Shown: in pieces, positions 10,890-23,787 of the stretch | How positions within the stretch are numbered: position 1 is the stretch's first letter | Layout: the number at the start of each line of letters is the position of its first letter | NCBI GenBank assembly: GCA_021234155.1 | Contig: JAJEKV010000006.1 | Span: 24,576,723-24,640,722, forward strand | Length of the DNA: 64,000 nt | Origin: Isoetes taiwanensis | Lineage: Eukaryota; Streptophyta; Lycopodiopsida; Isoetales; Isoetaceae | Direction of reading: 5' to 3' | Notes under the pieces: generated by a model | The model's input: the letters and a program-made list of their open reading frames with translations, nothing else | The model's database searches: none | What the model was told of the DNA's origin: nothing | Program-made: the position numbers and the translations under genes

Positions 10890-13800
10890 TGTCTACACAG
10901 TCAGTTAGCTGGGTCAAAAAACCAAGAAGTGTTAGGGGTTAATGCTTTGCTCCGTTAAACCTAATTGTTATAGACATATTCTATCACCACATAACCAAGT
11001 TTGTAGATGTTAGTGCAAAGGACAAAATTTATCCAGGAAGAAATATAGTACCAAAACCAGCATCCTTAAGAGAAGTTAACATGGCTTGAGAGAACAGTAG
11101 TCTTTGTACTATCAATGGGTGACTTCATAGTGGAAGAACAACTCGTAGTGGAAGCCGAATCGGTCGACATTGCCATATAGTTTCGTATAATTTAGTAGTC
11201 TCTCTTATCATATGTCATAGGTAAATCCCAAAGTTTCGTTTGCTCAAGTTAAATTCAAGTATCATATCAATTAATTTATATGGTGACCTATTAATGTCTT
11301 TAATGTGCATCTTGTTTGAGATTTTTACCCTCTCAATTGTCCTGTTACACGAATGGAAGTATCCATCTAACCCAAAATCATGATGTTTTAAGCCAAATCT
11401 CTTGACTGATAGCCATTAGATGAAGCTCACCATTGTTTATTAGAACTTCTAGTAGTCAGAAGTCCACCACTATTTATTAGAACTTCTTCATCCACGAATA
11501 TGAATGATTCAATGCCGCTGGAAGTGCCATGTTTGAAAGCTTGTTTCTAATCCATAATAGTCCTTTTAGAAACTTCAAAATTGCTTTGGAATTGGTACAT
11601 CTCTTGCACTCCACATCATTATTTGAGACATTGTTAAATGAAACTATGTTTGATACGCGGTCCCATCCGCAAGAACTAAACCGGTTTTGTAAAGGCAATA
11701 ACTCGATACTCTTGCCCTAGTTTTCACCGATTATGAACAAATACATGGAGTGTATCTCCATCAAAATCCCCACTATCTTGAATCCTAACTTTAGGTGAAT
11801 AGCCATCAATTTGGTTCTAGAGGGCGTAAGCTCACCATTGTTTATTAAAACTTCTAGCAGCCATAAGCTCACAATTGTTTATTAGAACTTTTTCATCAAC
11901 AAAAATAAAATGATCCAATGTTTGCGCCATGTCAAATCTTGTTTCCAACGTGGTTTGTGAACATCTAGGAGCAAAATCCAAGACTAAGAATAGCACAAAG
12001 GACAATATGCATCTATCCCAAAGTCATGAAGTTTTAAGCTAAACTCTTTGCCCAATAGCCATTCAATGAAGCTCAGTATTATTTATGGGGATATTATTTT
12101 GGTTAAGAAATAAATAAAAGGAAAAAAAAAAATACCATAACCAACCACAGCAATGAAATCTCAAATTTCTTTTCCAATCATTGGAAATCTGAATGACACA
12201 TCTCCAGTTAAAATTTCGCTAGGTAAAATTTCGTGCTTGAAAAATTGCCCTTTGCCCAAGGGCGATTGATTTTGTTGTTGCTTATCCAGATATGGTGGGC
12301 CTCATCCCATGCACTATTGACATAACTATGTAGCTTCCATTATAGATAGCTTTCTACATGAATGTCAACATAAGAGCAAAAAAAGACCAGTTTGTGTTTA
12401 GCATTGAATTGATGAAATTGTGTGTATGGGTTTGGCATTTGAATTGATGAAATTGTGGTCATCTATGCTTCATTTTTTGTATGTGCTAGTCACTGCTCTA
12501 AAAGTTTTAAATGTAAAAAACTTCCCAACCCTATTCTCTCACATCCTGTAGGATTCCTTTATATCTTCCAAACTATCAATATTGGGAGGTCTAAGTTGCA
12601 AAAGCATAGCATTGAGAACACATACATCAAACTAAAAGTTTGTGAAGAGCAAAAATAGCTTTTAATAACTTTCCAGGCATTGTGATCCAAGCATTATTTT
12701 GAATTGCAATGAACACATGGATGTAATACAATGAATCAGGGTGAATAATATACTTTAGCTCTTACACAACATAATTTAATATTGAACTTTCGGTCATCTT
12801 ACAGGATATGGCTAGCATATGACCTAGATGTAGCATCATGAGCTCCATCCCCTGTGGAATAGCAACTTTACCTCCAATTTGACTGCAAATAGGAATAGTT
12901 GCAACTAGAAGCATTTTTTCCCCTACATAAAACATATCTAACATTAACTTCGGAACTTCCTACGTGTAGTACTATTATTTTGTTACTCATCATCGGGCGA
13001 TGTAGGGACACTTCTTCCCATTTAGAAATGTGTAAATTTCAAGTATTTCTTGCCTATACTTTTAACAAAAACCATAGAGTGACACTTATGGATGAATATA
13101 GACAAACCCAATTTCGTATAATGGCATTGCCTAATGGTGCAACTTCTGGCTTACATCCTTCCAAATACAAAGTGCAATTTGCAAGGAGAAGAAGACCTCG
13201 AATTAGAGCGAGCACCCTCTGCAAAAATCAACTCAATGCTTCTCTTTACATAGGTTGCATAAACCGGGTGGACACAACTCGTTGGCTTTAATGTCGGTGG
13301 TAAACAACTAAAGTCAATGCCATGATTTTAATACTATATATATGTACGCCAAATGATTTTAAAGTCTCTAATTGACAAAGAATGCTTGGGTTCACTTAGA
13401 AGAAAGAAGTCATTTTTATGAAGTGCACGCTATCCGTGATATTCATGAACGTATCTTGCTCCCTCTAAAGCAAAGATATACATCAATTTGTTTAAAATCG
13501 ATGCCCATCTTGTATAAGCGAAATATGGATCAATTTGTTTAAAATCCGATGGCTTCATTCCCGAGCCGGTGTCCTCTCCTCCAACTGTCAACACATTATA
13601 ACAATCTTATCTATGCTGCAACTTGGACAAAAAATCTCTCGTCTAGAATAACCATTCTACACTAGTATCATGGACGTGAACTCGGCGTAACCTTCAAGGT
13701 AATGTGATACATTTGAATAGCCCATTATTAGACCATGATATTGAACATGATATATCTTTGGCATTTTGATTACAACATTTTTTGCACATAAATGTTGCAT

Positions 13801-14479
13801 GACTATCTTCATTCTTTGTGGAAAATAGGCGAAACATGCAAATTTTTCAGTTCTAATATGGTATTCAACACTCTCATATATAAAACAATGAAGCAAGAAG
13901 AAATGATGACCCTCTTGGTGACTTTCTAGCTTAAGTGAGCATGTCGAAATCCAGAACTCTGAACAATAACATTCAAAAGAGAAACTCCTTGCTATCTTGC
14001 AAAATGCAGCCCAAAGATAGAAAGAGAATTTGGATACTTGAAAAACAACGAACATGTCACATTAGCACGTGGATTTCGTAAGCAAATACATGGTTATGTC
14101 GCCTTTGAAGCATAAATAACGAGCAATTGCAAATGTGAAGAATGATTGACCTGTCCATTAATTAGCTTTATTTTGCAAAATGGAGCCTTGGTCATTTGTA
14201 CTATAAAGAACATGTTATAGTAGCACATGGATTTGAGAATTGGATACAAAATGATACTTGAATCAAGCTTGATCGTTACGCATGTGAGCATCTTTGGATT
14301 TAGAGTTGCCGGCAAATTCCGCCAAAGAAGTTCATTACACCAGAAATAAAGAATTAGGACATGGATTTGTAATGCAGTAAAAGAAGCTTCCGCAGATTAC
14401 GTCACCTCACCTCTCCATAGGTTCTCAAATAGCCGACTTAAAGCATGAGGGTGGTTATCCAGGCTCCACTTAAAAGCAA
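10890..14479. other. Gene-poor stretch with short diverged repeats
   Basis: No convincing gene. Around 11409-12100 an imperfect unit containing CATTAGATGAAGCTCACCAT and TTTATTAGAACTTCT recurs three or four times. ATGGATCAATTTGTTTAAAATC-like segments are doubled near 13485 and 13530. Segments around 14050 and 14210 (GAACATGT..AGCAC.TGGATTT) are similar to each other. Short open frames here have no recognisable domain. Confidence 0.4.
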
Positions 14480-15660
14480 GAGTTGTTGTAATAGAACCTT
14501 GTACGTTATTTTCTAAATAGCCATTATTACACCATACAAAAATGCTATGCTTTCCCTTGCAAATGACATATACTTCCTCAACAACGTCTACAACATGATT
14601 TGTTGTTTTCATACTATTTGTGAGCTTGTATTATGACGAAGTTGTGGAAAAATGCGAATAAATATTGAAGCTTAAAAACATAACCACCTGGACCAGAGAG
14701 GCATTAAAATCGAAGTATCTCATCCCCAAAAACCGTGGAGAGGATGTCAAGTCCAGGCGCAATACATTTCTACCAGAACTTCCATGTGCTTACTTGATCA
14801 TCCTTGTCCTTTGCCATGAAATAGAAGATAGATCATCAACTTTAATTATACGGATCACGTGGACATGCCGCTTTGGAACATAAAACCCGACATGCTCCAA
14901 GAACAACCCGACATCCCCGCAAGAACAAAACCATATGCATTGAACATAAGTTACGCCCACTTGAACTTGTGGATCCATTGCCTTGTGGATCCATTGCCGG
15001 AAGCTCACATACAATGATTGGCAAAGTTCAAAAAAGGAAGGCAAGCATATAGACATCATCGATTTCATAGATCAAAGCTCCGCCCATTTCAAGAGGAGGC
15101 CGGACTTCATCTGTAAAGGCGTGAACTTATGAAAGCATAGGGAGATCATTATAGAGAAGTAATGCCAATCAGCTATCAAAGTTTTCTTTGCAAGAACTAT
15201 CCGGATATAGCATAGACGTTTTCTGTTTTGCACCATTTCTGCTATGAATCTGAAAAATATACACCTAAGACCATTTGTAGATCTTTCTCCAACCTTTTCC
15301 AACGCATGTTCTCGCACCAAAAATGGAGCTTGTTTATGGGAGTTATGCCCATTTTTTTCTGATGAGGTCTAAAATAAATTTAAACTATCCTAAATTGAGC
15401 AACGAAAAAAAGAAAGGGACGATCTAGAAATAGTGCGCCATTTACATAAGCTCTTGCACACAAGTAGACATAACCTCTTGCACACAAGTAGAATCTGCCA
15501 TCAAACCGTAGAGTTCCCACTCATCATCAATGAATGCTGGCCGGCGGTAGATTAACCGAGATCCGATTTCAAACCCTCTTAGATATTTCAAAAGCACGGC
15601 GGGTTGAATAAAAGTTAACAAAGTGCCGCCCAATCATATATGGCCTTAACCGTAAATCCT
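14480..15660 (-). repeat. Dispersed segment R, copy in module C
   Basis: This minus-strand segment is homologous over most of its length to the plus strand at 33110-34045. Shared landmarks are a doubled TACTTGTGTGCAAGAG unit (here near 15450-15490), ATTTATTTTAGACC, AAACAAGCTCCATTTTTGGT, and ATTTGCAAGGGAAAGCATAG. It begins just downstream of the PPR pseudogene. Function unknown. Because it sits in the sense orientation of both modules (C is minus, F is plus), common descent of the two modules is likely. Confidence 0.8.
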
Positions 15661-17070
15661 GTTAATCGGTAGAACCGGTAGGATCAAAAACTACAAATGC
15701 CTCTATAAGTGAACCACAATCGACATACATACCAATTAGGGGTTGCCAAGAGATAAATTGCTTTCAAACGCTTTGCCGGATAAGCCGAGAGTGGATTTCG
15801 ACCCTTCTATGGCTCTATGCTCCCCGCAAAGGTTCATCGTGAGAAAACATCCTCCTGTGTCCATTTCTTCAAATAACTTCATTGCTTTGTGTCCAAACTC
15901 ACCTTCAACAAAACCCACCATAACTTGTATCCAAGAGACATCATCTCGAATCGAAGCTTGTCAAGGATCTCCCAAAGCTTCGGGAAGAGATCCACACTAG
16001 CATACATTCCCAAAGAAGTCGTTGCTAAGCGAACAATCTTCTCAAACCCCCTGCCCTGTAAAATCTTGACATGAGTTTCTCGACCTTGCATATGGCTTAT
16101 TCTATGTTACCGTTTGGAGATATACCTTCCTCAAAGTGCTTCCAGATTAAACCTGTTTCAGCGATAAGGTACATTAATGTCGGTCCATGACACCACATCC
16201 CCAACAGGAGATTGTCAAACACTTCTTGTGCTTCTAAAAGAGAGCCACATTTTGAATACATGTCAATCAAAGCATTGCAAGTAGAAAGTTGTCTTCAGAT
16301 CCCTTTTGTACAATATCCGCATGAATCCTTCCGCCCAGATTTATGGTCCCCGAGCTACCGCAGGCCTTCAAGCAACAAATAAATGTAACAACATCCGGGA
16401 TATGCCATTCTTTTCCATCTGGCCAAAGCAATGCAGTACTTCGTGATCACATTGACGGTTGGCATATCCTCCAATTATTGCTGTCCATGAAACTACACTT
16501 TGGAACAATAGCTTGTCAAAAACTTCGTGTACTTCTCTAAATGAGCTGCATTTGGCATACATGTCAACCAAACTATTTCCAATGTAAATATCCTTCTCAA
16601 ATCCCACGGCGTAATATCTCGCATAGATGTAAACAAAATGTGAGGGCACTAGAGATAAGCATTCATCTTATGCTTGTTGGTAGCATCGCATTGCTTCAAT
16701 TCTGATTGCACCCATTTTCAACATATCCCGCAAGTAAAAGTTGTAAGACAAAACATCTCTATAGACAGCTGGTTAAAGACATCCCGCCTCTGTTGGGCAA
16801 CTACATTTGATATACATGTCCATTAATGCATTGATAACAGATGTCTTTGCCAAGTTTGATTTTACTAATGTGAATATGAAACCAACGTCCTCTTTCAATA
16901 TCTTTCAATCTTGCACAAGCCAACGCAGAAAGCATAAGTGTGTAACAGATAGGTTCTATGCTATCCCTTTGCATCCTCTCAGACCTTAAAAGCACGATCA
17001 GTCTGTCAATTTCAATACATCCTAAAATCGAGAAGTCCAGAATGCTCATTTAGATGAAGTAATCCGTTTG
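15660..17070 (-). pseudogene. PLS-class pentatricopeptide repeat (PPR) pseudogene
   Basis: PPR proteins bind organellar RNA and direct editing or processing. Successive minus-strand pieces in different frames carry classic motifs: ARLKDIERGRWFHIHISK (about 16930-16870); GNSLVDMYAKC, then VFDKLLFQSVVSWTAIIGGY (about 16590-16440); ALIDMYSKCGSLLEAQEVF (about 16280-16220); ETHVKILQGRGFEKIV (about 16075-16030); FGHKAMKLFEEMDTGG (about 15895-15845); and PLIGMYVDCGSLIEAFVVFD (about 15735-15675). Repeat order and spacing are those of a real gene, but frameshifts and stops occur in nearly every repeat. No E or DYW domain is seen; the homology ends where segment R begins. It lies in the sense direction of module C, fitting a captured fragment. 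Confidence 0.85.
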
Positions 17071-19301
17071 AAAGCCTGTTGACCATCGATATACTGCCAC
17101 ATTCCACAAAACAAAGGTAAAACATAATTCCCCTAAGTTTCCATCATTCTCGTAACACTGCTCAATCATTTGAACCATATAATAACCTACCCTCTAATCT
17201 CATTTTTTGACTAGAAGACTGCCATTTTTCTAGTATCTCTAGTAAAAGCCATACCCTGTGATGATTAACACACCCTTTGCATGTCCCCGGAGTAGGCGAA
17301 CTCACAAAATATAAACCGATGTCATCAAAGCATGAACATGCAGCTATCATGAATTAAATCCAAGAAACAAAATTCGCCTATGTATGATCCAAACATGCCG
17401 CTTCAGGGCAACATGATCTAATTTGCATAACTAAATGCAGCTCCAAGTCTTTCTAGCTGGGAATTGCAATATCTATTAAACCAAAATAGCTTATCTAAAG
17501 CTTTTATCTCTTTTAGAACAAATTTTGCAAAAATGCTATTCTAGAATTTACAGAACTGCAAATGGTAAGAACAACTTACCCCAATGAAATAGCAACGGCA
17601 TAAACATCTTGACTTCCAAGGACTCACAAAGATGTTGCAAACAACAAATATAAGACGTGAAACTAGAATATTATGTAAAGATCTTGAAACGCCAGAGGTA
17701 AAAGGTTGCAAACTCTATAGATGGAAACATTTCCCAAGGTCTATCCAAATGCAACAAACGCTTAAGGTATAAAACTCTCAAATTATTCTCTAAAAATAGA
17801 TACTCTATTGTTGGCGCTCAAAAGCAAAAAACACGGATATAACATACAAAAAAAAGGATTGACAAAAGAACAGGTTGTTTACCTTTAGTTATTCCACTTT
17901 AGTTATTCACATAAACCCCGCAAGTCGCATTTGTCTTGAATGTCAGCATTTACATGCAAAAGGCATTTGAAGAATTTGCATCCGGCGCATTAACTCTAAA
18001 ACACCGGAACAATGGCAACACAATTGGCTTGGTCGCTTTACCTTTGTTCACACCGGCCAAACTAGGATTCATGTCTTATATGAGAAAGAAAGCCAAAACG
18101 AACAAATAATTCTAATGAACAACGAAATACCAGAGCAATAGCAGGCAACGCCGTGCAAAATCCCAAACCTAAATAAAAAATAGAGTCATTTCTGAAACAG
18201 ATGAAAAATACAGAACTTGATAATAACTTGGCCATGGAAAAGAGACGATCACAGCCATGCAGATACCAATAAATCTCCAACAATATAACCATCAAGGTGA
18301 TCAAAGATCAACCGTGGATGTAGCTTATTAGCCATATGGGCGATTCAACGTATGAGATACACACTAGAAATTTGTATCTCCTGCAGATGTGAGCAGTTTA
18401 TAGAGTTAAATAAGCATTGATTAGAAAATTGAGACTTCTGATAATGTCAATCTTTTCACAAAGAAGTCCTAACAAAGGACATAATAATGGCATACTTCTC
18501 CATTGGCATACCCGTTTGGACCTCGCAATGTGGAATAGTGTCCACTTGGAGTATGCACTCTCAAAATAACCTCATTTCCTGAAAATGAAATTGGGCATCT
18601 AGAAGACTAGAACTCAACAAACATCAAAGGAATAAAATTTAAACCTGTTTATAGCTTGCTTTGTCCAAAACTAATTTGCAATAATAAGAGTATACATGAA
18701 ACACATCCAATAACATAGGTTTGCAGACCGGCATTATCTCTAGATGGCTGCACGCCTCATAAGGGCTAAGACTTTTGGAAAATGGAGGATCGCCGGAATG
18801 ATAAGCTCGACCATGAACCCCTGAAAAGACCATCAACAACCGATCAAACACACAGCTGGCCGTGCCGATCAAACAAACCACACCTAGAAAGCCACACAAT
18901 CCCTGCACCAGTAAAGCTTTTACCGATCAAACCCCCGCGAAGCCACAACACAACAATCGACCGTGAGATCGAGATTCAATGGAGAAATCAAATTGGGGCT
19001 TTTGACGGGGCCGCCCAGATCTGAGACGGACGGTCGAGATCAAAACATCAAAAGATCAAAATATACCAAGCGTGAAATGGACGCTCCATATAAAATGCCC
19101 CAAATTCTAAGGGGCCGAGATTAAAAGCCTCAAATATTTGGGATCGACGGTTTAGATGAAATGCCCCAATTTCAAGGGCCCAGATTAAAAGCCCCAAATA
19201 AAGGGGATGCTTGGGGTGTTACGGGTGGCTTGCCTAGGCCGCCCATCTCGTAGATGGGCCGAGATCAATCTCTACACCATCGATCAGACCTCCATATAAT
19301 T
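17071..19301 (-). other. 5' part of module C, non-coding
   Basis: On the minus strand this lies between the module's 5' terminus and the PPR pseudogene. A weakly PPR-like stretch may extend to about 17120. No other gene is recognised. The terminal 250 bp repeat the module leader: GAGATTGATCTCGGCC-type motifs, and matching copies of GGGGCTTTTAATC and ATGCCCCAA, like those in modules E, F and G. Confidence 0.4.
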
Positions 19302-19340
19302 GTATATATATAAGGATATATATATATATATATATATATA
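19302..19340. repeat. (TA)n microsatellite, C/B' junction
   Basis: Two TA runs (19302-19312 and 19316-19340) separated by AGG. They separate the 5' ends of C (leftward) from the 3' end of B' (CAAG on the plus strand at 19341). Confidence 0.9.
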
Positions 19341-20989
19341 CAAGTGAGTGTACTATAAGGGAGTACACAAATTCTGAGTCCAAACTTAAGATTCTCTTAA
19401 GATTCCCCTAGATTCTCAAAGATTTTCTCTAGATTTCTCAAGATTCTATATAGATTCTCTTAGATTCCTTTAGGCTCTATCAAGATTCCCCTAGAAAATA
19501 CACTTAGTGTAAAAGATTCCCTTAGATTCTTAGGATTCTACAAAGATTCCTCAAGATCTCAAACGTTATCACAAGGATCCTCTAAATTTTCCAGAATTCT
19601 ATGTAGATTCTATAGAGATTCCCCTAGTTTCTTGAAGATTCCATCAAGATTCCCCTAGATTCTCGAAGATTTTATGAAGATGCACTTAGATTCTGCTAGA
19701 TTCTGAGCCATTCAATGAAGATTCTATAAAGATTAAACTTAGATTCTTGAAGATTCGTGGAAAAAAGTATCTTAGATTCTCAAAGATTTAAGGAAGATTC
19801 CTTAAATACTCTTAATCCCATAGATTACTTAAGGTTCTCTTAAGATTCTCCTAGATTCTCAAAGATTATCCCAAATTTTCCAAGATTCTATATAGATTCT
19901 GTTGGATTCCCTTAGATTCTATCAAGATTCCCCTACTAAACACACTTAATAATGAAAGATTCCCTAAGATTCCACAAAGCTTCCCCTAAATTCTTAAGAT
20001 TCTATAAAGATTCCTCTAAATTTTTGAACTTATCACAAGAAACCTCTAGAGTCTCCAAAATTCTATGTGGATTCTCCTAAATTTTCTTAGATTCTCACGA
20101 TTCCCTTAGATTCTATGTAGATTCCCTTAGATTCTCTGATTTACACCAGTTCTCAAAGATTTTATGAAGATGCACTTCGATTCTACTAGATTCTCTATGA
20201 TTTCCTTGAGATTCCCATAAATTCCCTAATTTTGTTGGGGTTCCCCTAGCCTCCTAAAGATCATCTCAAAAATCATCTAGATTCCCCATGTTTCTATGTA
20301 GATTCTCCCATCATAGATTCCCAAAGATTCTCTTGAGGTTCATTTAAATTCTCCAAAATCCTATGGAGATTCCCCTAGAGTCTCTTAAATTCCCATAGAT
20401 TACAGAAAATTCTAAGTTTCCAAAAAAACTTAGTATTCTATCACATTAGCTCCAATTGCGGCCAACGATGCCAAAGTACCACTCATTGGAAAGTTCTCGG
20501 TTAGGAATCCAATAGTGTGGGCCCCACCTTCATCCCACCCCTCACCGCCAAGTTATCTACCTTTGAAGATTATAAAAAGAAACTTCCTAGAAAGTCCACC
20601 CATTAATGTTGGTGCCACCTCATTACCTTTTTATTAAATAAGGGTGCCACCTCACCTCTTTTAATAAAGAAATTGCAATTTAATAAAAAAGTTAATGGTT
20701 AGGATTTCTCCTCCCCCATTTGATCCAACGGTTAAGATTGACTGCACCAAAAAGTACCTTTTAAGACACCTTCCTTGCACCTTCCCTTTAAAAAATCAAG
20801 GGCCAAGATTTCACACGCCCCATCGACGTCCATGGATGGGGTGCATGCCCCCATGCATGGCCCATGCATGCCCCCCATCAAATCCAAGGGCCATTTAAGC
20901 GCCACCTCAAAAAATTAGACGGATCGGATTAATCTACCCACACTCACCCCCATAGGACCCATAAAAAATAATTGTATATATATAAGAGA
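19341..20989 (-). mobile_element. Module B', inverted second copy of module B
   Basis: The reverse complement matches 282-2051 end to end: the TCTCTTATATATATAC start, the GGTCCTATGGGGG leader, the GCATGGGCCATGCAT palindrome, CTAAGTTT..GGAAACTTAG, the whole GAATCT array, and the GTGTACT/AGTACAC hairpin with CACTTG end. About 120 bp shorter through small deletions (one near 20310). The heat-shock-type motif is kept at 19744-19756. No genes: the open frame at 20695-20898 lies over the leader and is absent from copy B. Confidence 0.85.
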
Positions 20990-21015
20990 TATATATATAT
21001 CATATATATATATAC
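20972..21015. repeat. (TA)n-rich divergent junction of modules B' and D
   Basis: ATTGTATATATATAAGAGA and ATATATATATCATATATATA lie back to back, giving two 5' termini (each reading outward as TATATATACAATTAT) that diverge from one short TA tract. Confidence 0.85.
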
Positions 21016-21931
21016 AATTATTTGAATCTAGACGCCGAGGGTGTCACCGGACCAGTCCGACAGAGATCCCAGGCCAGGCGGAGCCACGTGAATCCACCCC
21101 CATCACCCCCTTAATCTATAAAGCTGAGGTGGCATGGTGCGAGCCGTCCAAGATTGTGAGATCTACGGTCCAGGTTTAGCCACTTAAATTTGACTGCAAT
21201 TAATTGCATTTAATGCAATGTCATGAGGTGGCATATAGTGAGGTGACAAGCACAAGGGTCTTTATGGTGCGGTGCAAGGGAATTAATTGTCCTCGTTAAA
21301 TAACACTGACATAGTGCTTAAAATAAAAGCAGAGATAGTGCTACGAAAAGAGTAAATATTATTCATTTTTTATTAATTGAATTATTTAACAAAATTGAAA
21401 ATTCTGGATGCTTCTTCTTCTGTTCCGCGTGCAGCTATAGCGGAGCTGCTAGATTGGCGCCATGGTGGCGCTGCTTTCTTTTGGCCGAAGATGGATGCGA
21501 CCTTGAGAAGATGCCGCAGTTTCTGTTTCAATCCCATTCTACCGACTTAGGAGGTTCCGTGGTTGAATTTTATACGCGTTTCTGTCCCCTTGATCCAATT
21601 CGGTTTAAACCCATTGGAGCTTTCTATGCCAACGCCAAGGTCCAGTGTAGCCATGGCAGAGCGGATTTGAGGAGCAGCATTGCATTTCGGTGGTCGGCAT
21701 TCCAACTCCATATGTTTCTGGAGTTTCTTAGTTTTTGATTTTCCTTCCGGTGCAAAGAACAGAGCTTGATTTCTTCTTGGTGATGATATTTGCAGGGTCT
21801 GGACGTACAGGAAGCCCTTACAAGGCTACATCTCAGATCTGAGATGGCGCTGGCATATTGCCTTCAGATTAGCAAGCGGTTGGGGTTTTTGGGTAAAAAA
21901 CGAAAAACAAAAGTTTGAGTGGGTTTTGCAG
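21016..21931 (+). other. Leader of module D, non-coding
   Basis: Contains the shared leader (GACGCCGAGG, GAGGTGGCA repeats, TGCATTTAATGCAATG). A 94-codon open frame at 21454-21738 is unrecognised. At 21796-21830, GGTCTGGACGTACAGGAAG could be a worn Walker A region of the ABCG gene that follows, ahead of an intron ending TTTTGCAG. Confidence 0.35.
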
Positions 21932-23474
21932 GCTTATGTGACACAAGAGGATACGCTTATTGGGACTTTGACTGTGCGAGAATCCATAACCTATTCTGCT
22001 AGTCTTCGCTTGCCTGATGCAATGAAGAGATCAGAGAAGAAGGCCATTGTGGAGAGCACAATAATCGAAATGGGTCTGGATTGTGCGTAGACGCTCTGTA
22101 AGTAAATCGCATATGAGGGGCCTAAGCGGAGAGAAAGAAGGCTCAAGATTGCGCTGGAGAAATTTTACAAGACCCCATTTATTTTTTTTTGGATGAGCCC
22201 ACCGAAGGTCCGGATAGGTAACGCGAAACCACTTCCATTAGCAATTCATATGAATGATTCGCCCGCAGATGCTTCGCATATGAATGATCTTCTCGATTTA
22301 ATTAAGATTTTGTCGCAGCGTTTCCGCTTTTTCGTTACCCAAACGTTGAGAAGCTTAGCCGAGATGGGCTTAACCGTTGTTGCTTCTATTCATCACCCCG
22401 CCACCAAGTTTTTGAGCTGTTTGACAATCTCGTGCTGTCACATGGGAAAACTGTATTTTTTGGTGACGCTGCAGACAAGAGGTAGATAGATCAATTCATT
22501 GATTTTTTTTTTTTGAAATTGCAATTGCTAAGATTATTTCGTGTCATAGTTCTTTGCATCCATGGATTCCCTTGCCTGCCCATAGAAACCCATCCATCAT
22601 TACCTTCGCAATTAACTCGGATTTTGACAGAGTAAAGGCAACGCTGAAGGGTTCTTTCAAATTCAGGTATAAACTTACACCAAACTGACATTGGATCGTC
22701 CAAAACCATGCGAAAACACCGATTGACATGAATTGCGGGACCAAGAGTCCGTGATCCACTGAACACATAACAATATCACGGGTTATAATGGTAATTCTAA
22801 CAGATGCATATCAAACCTCCGAGCATGCAATGAAAGCAGCATCTAAAGTCCATGAGATGTCTGCAACGGTAATACTTGTTATTCTTTTGCAAACAGGAAT
22901 TTGACCATGGATCTGAACTATTTTTGTTTAATGTGATCAGAAAGGTGCAATATTGGAGTCAGAAGGCAGCCAAGCAAGCTTCTTCATGCAAGCGTTTCTG
23001 CTGACTCGGCAGATCATTTGTGAACATGTCAAGGGACATAGGATATTACTGGCTTAGGCTTGGAATCTATGTTATACTTGCCGTTGGACTAGGAACACTT
23101 TATTTCAGAGTTGGAAATAATTACAATGCAATCCTGGTAAATACATAGCTAAAAACCTTTTCATTTAAATGTTTTTGTGATTTTGTCTAAACAAATTAGT
23201 TTCTCAAACAGGGAAGAGCTGCTTGCATGTCTTTTGTTGGTGGATTTCTCGTTTTCATGTCAATTGGAGGTTTTCCATCCTTTGTAGAAGACATGAAGGT
23301 ATTGTGTCGATCATATATCTTGCAATGAATAATTTGTACAATGGTTGAATCACTTGTTTGGTATCAACAGGTCTTCTGCAGAGAAAGGCTGAATGGCCAC
23401 TATGGTGTGGTTGCATTTGTCGTAGGATTGCTTCTTCCAGCTATACTGAGATTTGTAATTTTTGAGAAATAGGC
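21932..23474 (+). pseudogene. ABCG (WBC11-like) half-transporter pseudogene
   Basis: The parent family is plasma-membrane half-transporters exporting cuticular lipids. Exon 1 (21932 onward) reads AYVTQEDTLIGTLTVRES; a frameshifted signature and Walker B follow (GLSGE near 22120, TRPHLFFF near 22165), then SLAEMGLTVVASIHHPATK and KTVFFGDAAD by 22482. Later exons keep good splice sites: 22803-22868 (EHAMKAASKVHEMSAT); 22941-23136 (LESEGSQASFFMQAFLLTR, then, after a frameshift, MSRDIGYYWLRLGIY); 23212-23298 (GGFLVFMSIGGFPSFVEDMK); 23371-23474 (VFCRERLNGHYGVVAFVV, then stop). The order matches ABCG11-type proteins, but the rest of the membrane domain is missing. Introns are retained, so the copy was made from DNA. 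Confidence 0.88.
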
Positions 23475-23589
23475 TCTCTCTGGAGAGTTATCTGCTGCTG
23501 CATCAGCACTTGTTGGAGTCCAATAAATGAATCACATTACGATTAGATTTTCTTGTTTGTGGTTTACTTATTTTGTATTCCTAGCTACT

Positions 23590-23691
23590 TATAAATGCGA
23601 TTCAGTGATCATCGAGATGCAGATGAAGCTAGGCATTACCTGAATGGGAGGGATTTTGATCGCAATCGCATTGTTGTTGAGTTTGCCAGAG
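23590..23691 (+). pseudogene. RS2Z-type SR splicing factor, RRM exon fragment
   Basis: One reading frame gives [19 protein letters not shown] then [12 protein letters not shown], the second half of the RNA-recognition motif of plant RS2Z splicing factors (RS2Z32/33). It ends at a GT donor (AGAG|GTATG) at the point where I recall an RS2Z intron. The first half of the RRM, the zinc knuckles and the RS tail are absent. It lies about 120 bp after the ABCG remnant on the same strand inside one module, so two different host loci contributed to it. Confidence 0.8.
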
Positions 23692-23787
23692 GTATGTTGT
23701 GAGGTCCTGGGATTCCTTGGCATTTGATTTCACCCCATGGCAGCGCACACTTCCCTAGTTTAGATCTCTCTTTGTTTCCCACCTCTG

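Larger units (their letters stand above)
8000..19316 (-). mobile_element. TA-delimited module C, 3' end not found
   Basis: Read on the minus strand, it starts A|TCCTTATATATATACAATT at 19316 and continues with GTGTAGAGATTGATCTCGG, the leader also present at the 5' ends of modules F and G. It carries the PPR pseudogene and segment R in sense orientation. A CTTG|TA terminus was not found to the left. The end may have been removed or displaced by the Penelope-like element, and the start coordinate given here is only nominal. Confidence 0.35.

Noticed and set aside
20695-20898. 67-codon open frame in B' as a gene
   Set aside because: It lies in the module leader and is not open in copy B.
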